A stretch of DNA of 64,000 nt from Luteimonas sp. J29 (GTDB lineage Bacteria; Pseudomonadota; Gammaproteobacteria; Xanthomonadales; Xanthomonadaceae), in the NCBI RefSeq assembly GCF_000472505.1, contig NZ_AWZR01000005.1:186001-250000 (forward strand), written 5' to 3'. The stretch's first letter is position 1, and each line of letters opens with the position of its first letter. The notes below the pieces were generated by a model that was given only the letters and a program-made list of their open reading frames with translations, searched no databases and was not told where the DNA came from. Made by a program: the position numbers and the translations under genes. This document shows, piece after piece, positions 56,125 to 64,000 of the stretch.

Positions 56125-56598
56125 ATGCTGCTGGTCATCCTCAACGTGGTGTTCGTCCTGGTCGCGATCGCGATGGTCGCGCTGATCCTCATGCAGCGCG
56201 GCGCCGGCGCGTCCGCCGGCTCCGGCTTCGGCGGCGGTGCCTCAGCCACCGTGTTCGGCGCGCGCGGATCGGCCAACTTCCTGACCAAGGCCACCAAGTG
56301 GCTGGCGATCACCTTCTTCGCGATCACGCTGTTCATGGCGTGGTACGCGACCCGCCAGGCCACGGACGTGACCGCCGGGACCGACCTGGGCGTGATGTCG
56401 CAGGTGCCGGCCGCTCCCGTCGCGGCCCCGGGCGCCCTGGAGGTGCCCACCGCGCCGGCGCCCGCCGCCGGCGTTCCGGCCGCGCCGGAGCAGGCCGCGC
56501 CGCAGCAGCAGGAGTCCGCGGTCCCCGGGGCGCCTGCCGAAGGCGGGCAGGCGGACGGCGATGCCGGGGCGGAGGACCCCGCTGCTCAAACGCAGTAG
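56125..56598 (+). CDS. secG: preprotein translocase subunit SecG
   Basis: Small SecYEG subunit. The protein has 157 aa, longer than the E. coli form (110). Two membrane helices are visible: LLVILNVVFVLVAIAMVALI, and WLAITFFAITLFMAWYAT after the conserved cytoplasmic loop LMQRGAGASAGSGFGGGASA and TVFGARGSANFLTKAT. The C-terminal 60 residues are Ala/Pro/Gln/Glu-rich low complexity, a common extension in Xanthomonads. tRNA-Leu and nuoA follow. Confidence 0.95.
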   Translation: MLLVILNVVFVLVAIAMVALILMQRGAGASAGSGFGGGASATVFGARGSANFLTKATKWLAITFFAITLFMAWYATRQATDVTAGTDLGVMSQVPAAPVAAPGALEVPTAPAPAAGVPAAPEQAAPQQQESAVPGAPAEGGQADGDAGAEDPAAQTQ

Positions 56599-56605
56599 GA
56601 AGGCT

Positions 56606-56611
56606 TACAAT
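56606..56611 (+). promoter_or_regulatory. candidate -10 box for tRNA-Leu and nuo
   Basis: TACAAT, 43 bp before the tRNA. The -35 position is poor. Downstream an 8-bp inverted repeat, GCTGCCGC...GCGGCAGC (starting near 56628), precedes the tRNA. The promoter may also serve the nuo genes. Confidence 0.4.
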
Positions 56612-56654
56612 TGCGTGCTGCCGCAATCGTTGCAGGCGGCAGCGTTTGATCCTT

Positions 56655-56739
56655 GCCCAGGTGGCGGAATTGGTAGACGCACTACCTTGAGGTGGTAGCG
56701 GCTTCGGTCGTGGGGGTTCGAGTCCCCCCTTGGGCACCA
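56655..56739 (+). tRNA. tRNA-Leu (anticodon GAG)
   Basis: 85 nt, type II tRNA with a long variable arm. The acceptor stem is GCCCAGG with CTTGGGC (one wobble), the D arm has GGCGGAATTGGTAGACGC, and the anticodon arm is CTACC-TTGAGGT-GGTAG with GAG in the loop. The T arm is GGGGGTTCGAGTCCCCC and the 3' ACCA is encoded. It lies between secG and nuoA, as in related genomes. Confidence 0.98.
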
Positions 56740-56750
56740 TTTTTCATCGG

Positions 56751-56772
56751 CGCGCCGCCGCACGGCGGCGCG
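56751..56772 (+). other. stem-loop in the nuoA leader
   Basis: CGCGCCGCCG-CA-CGGCGGCGCG is a perfect inverted repeat, effectively a 9-bp stem with a tetraloop, 11 nt after the tRNA 3' end and 47 nt before nuoA. A TTTTT run precedes rather than follows it, so it is not a standard terminator. It may aid tRNA 3' processing or protect the nuo mRNA 5' end. Confidence 0.35.
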
Positions 56773-56819
56773 TCGAGCAACGGCCGCGGCGACGCGGCAA
56801 GCAGCCGAGAGAACAACGA

Positions 56820-57176
56820 GTGCTGGCCGAATACCTGCCGACCCTGCTGTTCCTGATCGTGGCCACCGGTATCGGCATCGCCCTGCTGATCCTCGGAAAC
56901 CTCCTCGGGCCCAAGCGCCCGACGCCCGAGAAGCTCTCGCCGTACGAATGCGGCTTCTCCGAGTTCGAAGACGCGCGGATGCGCTTCGACGTGCGGTACT
57001 ACCTGATCGCGATCCAGTTCATCATCTTCGACCTCGAGATCATCTTCATCGTGCCGTGGGCGACGGTGTTCCGCGAGCTCGGGCCGCTGGGCCTGATCGA
57101 GATGGGCATCTTCGTCGGCATGCTGCTGCTCGGGTTCATCTACGTGTGGAAGAAGGGAGCGCTTGAATGGGAGTGA
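56820..57176 (+). CDS. nuoA: NADH-quinone oxidoreductase subunit A
   Basis: Membrane subunit of complex I. The protein has 118 aa with three helices ([59 protein letters not shown]). The loop [20 protein letters not shown] holds the conserved Cys of the quinone-site switch. The GTG at 56820 gives [10 protein letters not shown], the usual N-terminus; earlier in-frame codons run into the tRNA. It overlaps nuoB by 10 nt. Confidence 0.97.
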   Translation: MLAEYLPTLLFLIVATGIGIALLILGNLLGPKRPTPEKLSPYECGFSEFEDARMRFDVRYYLIAIQFIIFDLEIIFIVPWATVFRELGPLGLIEMGIFVGMLLLGFIYVWKKGALEWE

Positions 57177-57754
57177 TCCGGGCGATCCGCGGCCTGGCCG
57201 ATTCGGCGAGCAATCCGCTGCCGGAAGGCCGCCTCGACGACATCCTGCGTCCCGAAGGCGAGAACCCGCTGCTCGAGCACGGCTTCCTGACCACCAGCAC
57301 GGACGTCCTGCTCAACTGGGCGCGCACCGGTTCGATGTGGCCGATGACCTTCGGCCTGGCCTGCTGCGCGGTCGAGATGATGCACGCCGGCGCCGCGCGC
57401 CTGGACCTGGACCGCTACGGCGTGGTGTTCCGCCCGTCGCCGCGCCAGTCCGACGTGATGATCGTGGCCGGCACCCTGGTCAACAAGATGGCCCCGGCGC
57501 TGCGCAAGGTCTACGACCAGATGCCCGACCCGAAGTGGGTGATCTCGATGGGCAGCTGCGCCAACGGCGGCGGCTACTATCACTACTCCTACGCGGTGGT
57601 GCGCGGCTGCGACCGCGTCGTGCCGGTGGACGTCTACGTGCCGGGCTGCCCGCCGACGGCGGAGGCCCTGGTCTACGGCATCCTGCAGCTGCAGAAGAAG
57701 ATCCGCCGCGCCACCAACTTCGGTGAACAGAAGACGGGGCTGCGCAATGGCTGA
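57167..57754 (+). CDS. nuoB: NADH-quinone oxidoreductase subunit B
   Basis: Carries cluster N2, the last 4Fe-4S before quinone. The protein has 195 aa. The ligands are seen in [20 protein letters not shown] (Cys-Cys), [20 protein letters not shown] and [20 protein letters not shown]. The [20 protein letters not shown] segment is also typical. The ATG overlaps the 3' end of nuoA and its own end overlaps nuoC by 8 nt. Confidence 0.98.
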   Translation: MGVIRAIRGLADSASNPLPEGRLDDILRPEGENPLLEHGFLTTSTDVLLNWARTGSMWPMTFGLACCAVEMMHAGAARLDLDRYGVVFRPSPRQSDVMIVAGTLVNKMAPALRKVYDQMPDPKWVISMGSCANGGGYYHYSYAVVRGCDRVVPVDVYVPGCPPTAEALVYGILQLQKKIRRATNFGEQKTGLRNG

Positions 57755-58520
57755 GGACCTGGGCAGGGAGACCGCCACCGCATTCGCGGAGCGCCTGCGC
57801 GCGCGCTTCCCCGGCGCCGAGGTCAGCCTCGCGCTGCCGCGCGGCGAGGTCGGAATCGTCACCGCCGGCGACTGGCTGGAGACCTGCGTGGCGCTGCGCG
57901 ACGAGCTCGGCTTCGAGTCGCTGATCGACCTGTGCGGCGTCGACTACCTCGGCTACGGCACCGACGAGTGGGACACCGACGCCTCGTCCGACGGCTTCAG
58001 CCGCGGCGTCGAGGGCAAGGGGCCGGGGCGGTTCCGCTTCGGCGAGTCGCCGACCCGGCAGCTCGACGACCCCGAGGGCGAGGCCCCGGTGCCGGTGCCG
58101 CAGCGGCGCTTCGCGGCGGTGGCGCAGCTGTTGTCGGTCCAGCACAACCGGCGCCTGCGCGTGACCTGCTTCGCACGCGCCGACGACCTGCCGGTGGTGT
58201 CCTCGCTCACCGGCGTGTGGCCGGTCGCCAACTGGTTCGAGCGCGAGGCGTTCGACCTGTACGGCATCGTGTTCGAGGGCCATCCGGACCTGCGCCGGAT
58301 CCTCACCGACTACGGCTTCATCGGCCACCCGTTCCGCAAGGACTTCCCGCTGATCGGCAACGTCGAGGTGCGCTACGACCCCGAACGCAGGCGCGTGGTG
58401 TACGAGCCGGTGACTTCGGTGGAGCCGCGCGTGAACGTGCCGCGCGTGATCCGCGACGACGCACGCTACCTGACCGCGGCCGCCGAGCAGATGGCCCGCC
58501 GCGCCGGAGGCGACCGATGA
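57747..58520 (+). CDS. nuoC: NADH-quinone oxidoreductase subunit C
   Basis: Peripheral-arm subunit (30-kDa homologue). The protein has 257 aa from the ATG at 57747, which overlaps the nuoB end by 8 nt; a GTG 24 bp upstream is less likely. The core is [20 protein letters not shown] and [20 protein letters not shown], and the preceding [16 protein letters not shown] is the family signature. A hydrophilic insert near residues 70-115 ([20 protein letters not shown] and on) is longer than in E. coli. C and D are separate genes here. Confidence 0.96.
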   Translation: MAEDLGRETATAFAERLRARFPGAEVSLALPRGEVGIVTAGDWLETCVALRDELGFESLIDLCGVDYLGYGTDEWDTDASSDGFSRGVEGKGPGRFRFGESPTRQLDDPEGEAPVPVPQRRFAAVAQLLSVQHNRRLRVTCFARADDLPVVSSLTGVWPVANWFEREAFDLYGIVFEGHPDLRRILTDYGFIGHPFRKDFPLIGNVEVRYDPERRRVVYEPVTSVEPRVNVPRVIRDDARYLTAAAEQMARRAGGDR

Positions 58521-59812
58521 ATGCAGTCCCCCGCGATCCCGGGCATCAGGCAGGCGCCGGCCAGGAGATCCGCAGCTACACGATGAACTTCGGCCCGCAG
58601 CATCCGTCCGCGCACGGCGTGCTGCGCCTGATCCTGGAAATGGACGGCGAGGTGGTGCGCCGCGCCGACCCGCACGTGGGCCTGCTCCACCGCGGCACCG
58701 AGAAGCTGGCCGAGTCCAAGCCGTTCAACCAGTCGATCGGCTACATGGACCGGCTCGACTACGTGTCGATGATGTGCAACGAGCACGCCTACGTGCGCGC
58801 GATCGAGACCCTGATGGGGATCGAGGCGCCCGAGCGCGCGCAGTGGATCCGGACCCTGTTCGACGAGGTCACCCGGATCCTGAACCACCTGATGTGGATC
58901 GGCTCCAACGCGCTCGACCTGGGCGCGATGGCGGTGTTCCTGTACGCGTTCCGCGAGCGCGAGGAGCTCATGGACGTGTACGAGGCGGTGTCGGGCGCGC
59001 GCATGCACGCGACCTACTACCGCCCCGGCGGCGTCTATCGCGACCTGCCCGAGCGGATGCCGAAGTACCGCGAGTCGCCGTGGCGCAAGGGCGAGAAGCT
59101 CAAGCGCTTCAACGAGTGGCGCGAAGGCTCGATGCTGGACTACCTGGAAGCCTTCGCGAAGGACTTCCCGGCGCGCGTCGACGAATACGAGACGCTGCTC
59201 ACCGACAACCGCATCTGGAAGCAGCGCACGGTGGGCATCGGCGTGATTCCGCCGGAGCAGGCGCTGGCCTGGGGCATGACCGGCCCGATGCTGCGCGGCT
59301 CGGGCATCGCCTGGGACCTGCGCAAGAAGCAGCCCTACGCGCGCTACGACCAGGTCGAGTTCGACGTCCCGGTCGGCGTCAACGGCGACTGTTACGACCG
59401 CTACCTGGTGCGCGTGGCCGAGATGCGCCAGTCGGCGCGGATCATCGAGCAGTGCGTCAAGTGGCTGCGGGCCAATCCCGGCCCGGTGATGGTGGACAAC
59501 TACAAGGTCGCTCCTCCCTCGCGCGAGGAGATGAAGAACGACATGGAAGCCTTGATCCACCACTTCAAGCTCTTCTCCGAAGGCTATTGCGTGCCTGCCG
59601 GCGAGACCTATGCCGCGGTCGAGGCGCCCAAGGGCGAGTTCGGCTGCTACCTGGTCAGCGACGGCGCCAACAAGCCGTTCCGCGTGCACCTGCGCGCACC
59701 GGGCTTCGCCCATCTCTCGTCGATGGACGAGATCGTGAAGGGCCACATGCTGTCGGACGTGGTGGCGATGATCGGCACGTACGACATCGTGTTCGGCGAG
59801 ATCGACAGGTAA
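58517..59812 (+). CDS. nuoD: NADH-quinone oxidoreductase subunit D
   Basis: 49-kDa homologue that forms the quinone site with NuoB. The protein has 431 aa. It has [20 protein letters not shown] (His near the quinone), [40 protein letters not shown] and [20 protein letters not shown], ending with [20 protein letters not shown]. The ATG lies in the nuoC stop (ATGA). nuoE follows after an 8-bp gap. Confidence 0.98.
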   Translation: MNAVPRDPGHQAGAGQEIRSYTMNFGPQHPSAHGVLRLILEMDGEVVRRADPHVGLLHRGTEKLAESKPFNQSIGYMDRLDYVSMMCNEHAYVRAIETLMGIEAPERAQWIRTLFDEVTRILNHLMWIGSNALDLGAMAVFLYAFREREELMDVYEAVSGARMHATYYRPGGVYRDLPERMPKYRESPWRKGEKLKRFNEWREGSMLDYLEAFAKDFPARVDEYETLLTDNRIWKQRTVGIGVIPPEQALAWGMTGPMLRGSGIAWDLRKKQPYARYDQVEFDVPVGVNGDCYDRYLVRVAEMRQSARIIEQCVKWLRANPGPVMVDNYKVAPPSREEMKNDMEALIHHFKLFSEGYCVPAGETYAAVEAPKGEFGCYLVSDGANKPFRVHLRAPGFAHLSSMDEIVKGHMLSDVVAMIGTYDIVFGEIDR

Positions 59813-59820
59813 GGCAGGCG

Positions 59821-60347
59821 ATGAAAGCGACAGGCAACTTCGAGAACGCGCGCAACGTCGACCCGATGGTCGTCCTGAGCGACGCCACGCGTGCCCACAT
59901 CGACCACTGGCTGACCAAGTTCCCGCCGGACCGCAAGCGCTCGGCCGTGCTGCAGGGCCTGTTCGCCGCGCAGGAGCAGAACCAGGGCTACCTGACCGAC
60001 GAACTGATCGCCGCGGTCGCCAAGTACCTCGACCTGCCGCCGGTGTGGGCCTACGAGGTCGCGAGCTTCTACTCGATGTTCGAGACCAGGCCGGTCGGCC
60101 GCAACAACGTGGCGTTCTGCACCAACATCAGCTGCTGGCTCAACGGTGCCGAGCAGCTGGTCGAGCACGCCGAGAAGAAGCTCGGTTGCAAGCTGGGCGA
60201 ATCCACCGCCGACGGCCGCGTCTACCTCAAGCGCGAGGAGGAGTGCGTGGCCGCGTGCTGCGGCGCGCCGGTGGTCGTGATCAACGGGCATTACCACGAG
60301 AAGCTCACCCCCGAGAAGGTGGACGAGCTGCTGGACGGGCTGAAGTA

Positions 60348-60348
<1 letters not shown>
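59821..60348 (+). CDS. nuoE: NADH-quinone oxidoreductase subunit E
   Basis: 24-kDa homologue with a 2Fe-2S cluster (N1a). The protein has 175 aa. Ligands are in [20 protein letters not shown] and [20 protein letters not shown] (C-x4-C and C-x3-C pattern). The N-terminal helical bundle includes [20 protein letters not shown] and [20 protein letters not shown]. Its TAA shares a base with the nuoF ATG. Confidence 0.97.
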
Positions 60349-61711
<1,363 letters not shown>

Positions 61712-61715
<4 letters not shown>

Positions 61716-63973
61716 GCGCTCAACCCGTCAACCCGAACCTGCCGCCCGACCACGTTACGATCTTCATCGACGGCGTGGAGCTGGCCGCGCCCAAGGGGTC
61801 GATGATCATCCATGCCGCCGACAAGGCCGGCATCCCGATCCCGCGCTTCTGCTACCACGACAAGCTGTCGATCGCGGCCAACTGCCGCATGTGCCTGGTC
61901 GACACCGAGGTCGGCGGCCGTCCGGCGCCGAAGCCGTCGCCGGCCTGCGCGACGCCGGTGATGGACGGGCTGAAGGTCTTCACCCGCAACGACAAGGCGC
62001 TCAAGGCGCAGCGGAACGTGATGGAGTTCCTGCTGATCAACCATCCGCTCGACTGCCCGATCTGCGACCAGGGCGGAGAGTGCGAGCTGCAGGACCTGTC
62101 GCTGGGCTATGGCCGCTCGGTCAGCCGCTTCGTCGAGCGCAAGCGCGTGGTGGCCGACGAGGACCTGGGCCCGCTGGTCGCCACCGAGATGACCCGCTGC
62201 ATCCAGTGCACGCGCTGCATCCGCGTGACCGCGGAGATCGCCGGCACCTACGAGCTGGGCGGCATGTACCGCGGCGAGAACCTGCAGATCGGCACCTGGG
62301 ACGGCAAGCCGCTGACCACCGAGCTGTCGGGCAACGTGATCGACGTGTGCCCGGTCGGCGCGCTCACCAACAAGGTGTTCCGCTTCCGCGCCCGCCCGTG
62401 GGAGCTGATCGCGCGCGAGTCGCTGGGCTGGCACGACGCGCTGGGCAGCAACCTGTTCCTGCACGTGCGCCGCGGCGAGGTGCTGCGCGCGGTGCCGCGC
62501 GACAACGAAGCGGTCAACGAATGCTGGCTGTCCGACCGCGACCGCTACTCGCACCAGGGCCTGTACGCGGACGACCGCGCGGCCAGGCCGCTGCTGCGCG
62601 TGGCTTCCAACGGCGACGAGGGCGACTGGCGCGAGGCCAGCTGGGACGAGGCGCTGGCGAAGGCGGCGCAGATCCTGCGCGAGAACGGCGCCGACAACCT
62701 CGGCGTGCTGGTGCACCCGGGGACCTCGAACGAGGAGGGCGCGCTGCTGGCGCGCCTGGCCGAGGGCCTGGGCACCGGCAACATCGACCACCGCATCGGC
62801 CAGCACGACCTGTCCGATGGCGCCGTGGCCGAGCCCTTCGCGATGCCGGTCGCCGACATCGAGAACGCGGACGCGATCGTGATCGTCGGTTCCAACCTGC
62901 GCCACGAGGTGCCGCTGCTGCACCAGCGCGTGCGCAAGGCCTGGCGCCGCGGCGCGAAGGTGCACGTGGTCGGCCCGGTCGACTTCGAGTTCACGTTCGA
63001 CATCGCCAGCAAGGCGATCGTGCCGCCGTCGAAGGTGGCCGGTGCGCTGGCGTCGGCCGAGCTGGCCGAGGCCGTGCGCGGCGCCGGCAGCGTCGCGGTG
63101 ATCGTGGGCGCGGTGGCCGAGAACGGTCCGCACGCGAGCGCGATCCGCGCTGCAGCGGCCGCGTTCGCCCGCGCCAGCGGCGCGTCGCTGTGCCGGATCC
63201 CGCAGGGTGCGAACGCGCTCGGCCTGGCCCGCCACGGCGTGCTGCCGTCCGGACTGGACGCCGGCGCGATGCTGGCCCGTCCGCGCGGCGCGTACGTCAT
63301 CTACGGCATCGAGCCGGGCCTGGACTTCGCCGACCAGGCGGCCGCGATGAAGGCGCTGGGCGGCGCGCAGGTGGTGGCCTTCAGCCACTTCGCCTGCCAG
63401 TCGACCCGGCGCGTGGCCGACGTGATCCTGCCGATCGCCACCCTGTTCGAGAACGACGCGACGATGACCAACCTCGACGGCCGCGACCAGCGGGCGAAGG
63501 CCGCCGGCCGCCTGCCGGGCGAGGCGCGCCAGGGCTGGGCCGTGCTGCGCGCCCTCGGCGGCGCGCTGCAGCTGCCCGGGTTCGATTTCACCGACCTCGA
63601 CGGCCTGCGCCAGGGCCTGCAGGCACGCGTGCCGACGCCGCGTCCAGGCCAGGCCGGGGAGCCGGCCACGGGCGATGGCCTGGAGCTGGCCGTGTCGCAG
63701 GCGATCTACCGGGTCGACGCACTGGTGCGCCGCGCGCAGGCGCTGCAGGCGCATCCGCTCAACGCCGGGCCGCGGGTCAGCCTGCATCCGGACGACGCCG
63801 CCGCCTCCGGCCTGGGCCAGGGCGCGATGGCGAAGGTGGCGGGCGCCGCCGGCACCGCCACGCTGCCGGTCAACGTCACCACGCTGGTGGCGCCGGGCTG
63901 CGCCTGGATCGAGTCGGGCTATGGTCCGACCGCGGGACTCGGCGCCGGCCGGGTGAAGGTGGAGGCCGCATGA
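61712..63973 (+). CDS. nuoG: NADH-quinone oxidoreductase subunit G
   Basis: The largest peripheral subunit, with several Fe-S clusters. The protein has 753 aa. The 2Fe-2S ligands are in [20 protein letters not shown], the His-ligated 4Fe-4S in [20 protein letters not shown] and the next 4Fe-4S in [20 protein letters not shown] with [15 protein letters not shown] molybdopterin-oxidoreductase-like fold fills the rest ([40 protein letters not shown]), with no cofactor expected. The stop overlaps the next gene (ATGA). Confidence 0.97.
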
Positions 63974-64000
63974 GCGCGACCAATACCGCCTCCCTGCTGA
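63970..64000 (+). CDS. nuoH: first ten codons of the next nuo gene, presumably nuoH (partial)
   Basis: ATG at 63970 inside the nuoG stop (ATGA), reading [10 protein letters not shown] to the window edge. Too short to identify on its own; nuoH is expected from operon order, where it follows nuoG in almost all 14-gene nuo operons. Confidence 0.6.
   Translation, partial: MSATNTASLL

Noticed and set aside
56751-56772. Hairpin after tRNA-Leu as a terminator
   Set aside because: The T-run lies before, not after, the stem, so it does not have the layout of a factor-independent terminator on the plus strand.
56730-56819. Earlier in-frame start for nuoA
   Set aside because: It begins within the tRNA-Leu 3' end, and the added residues are Arg-rich and not part of NuoA.

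Overview
The window is a 64 kb piece of a high-GC (about 70% by eye) gammaproteobacterial chromosome. Gene content and order point to the Xanthomonadaceae/Lysobacteraceae (Xanthomonas, Stenotrophomonas, Lysobacter, Luteimonas group): folK-panBC-pgi, metG next to a stand-alone rnfB, fimV-truA-trpF-trpBA-accD, and tpiA-secG-tRNA-Leu-nuo. Supporting signs are a GTAGGAGCGGCTTNAGCCGCGA-type extragenic palindrome pair, -10 boxes of the form TATACT/TAGAAT with poor -35 boxes, and a TonB-dependent receptor with a Xanthomonad-style N-terminus. The identification rests on recognition, not on a search. No phage, insertion sequence, CRISPR array or rRNA is visible; nearly all of the window is chromosomal core.

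Layout. 1-7.8 kb: folK (cut by the left edge), panB, panC, pgi, a lipoprotein, a REP-like palindrome pair, then queG and nnrD-tsaE diverging from one very compact promoter. 7.9-13.4 kb: amiC, mutL, a DUF1684 lipoprotein and a TraB/GumN-type protein. 13.5-16.8 kb, minus strand: rnfB, a truncated HAD-phosphatase remnant, metG and a DUF2147 protein. 16.9-23.1 kb, minus strand: a Sel1-like secreted protein, a TonB-dependent receptor with a clear terminator, and an exported S9 peptidase with its own terminator. 23.4-24.9 kb: apbC and dcd.

24.9-30.7 kb, minus strand: an overlapping operon for 5-oxoproline (pyroglutamate) salvage. In transcription order it is a HIT protein, pxpB, pxpC, pxpA, DUF969, DUF979 and pcp; a dienelactone-hydrolase-type gene lies 12 bp upstream. 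Pcp releases pyroglutamate from peptides, PxpABC opens the ring to glutamate using ATP, and DUF969/DUF979 are the probable transporter. 30.9-36.6 kb: rimO, greB, a YjgR-type ATPase, a MltD-like lytic transglycosylase and a DUF6491 lipoprotein. 36.8-42.8 kb: psd and a SCO1 protein (minus), then prmB, aroC, a hydroxyacid reductase and asd (plus).

42.9-52.1 kb: fimV, truA, trpF, then a LysR regulator divergent from trpB with two T-N11-A boxes between them, which is the TrpI/trpBA design of Pseudomonas. A small secreted ORF sits between trpB and trpA. accD then overlaps glmM instead of the folC usual in other proteobacteria. 52.2-55.3 kb carries accessory genes: a 2OG-Fe(II) dioxygenase, a CE15 glucuronoyl-esterase-like enzyme and a short-chain dehydrogenase. 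55.3-64 kb: tpiA, secG, tRNA-Leu(GAG) and nuoA-G with the first codons of nuoH, a tightly overlapped complex I operon running off the right edge.

I see no wholly new system. The best leads are the complete pyroglutamate salvage/transport operon, the trp control region with the extra gene inside trpBA, the overlapping leaderless queG/nnrD promoter, the CE15 enzyme, and upstream ORFs ending exactly on the rimO and prmB starts.
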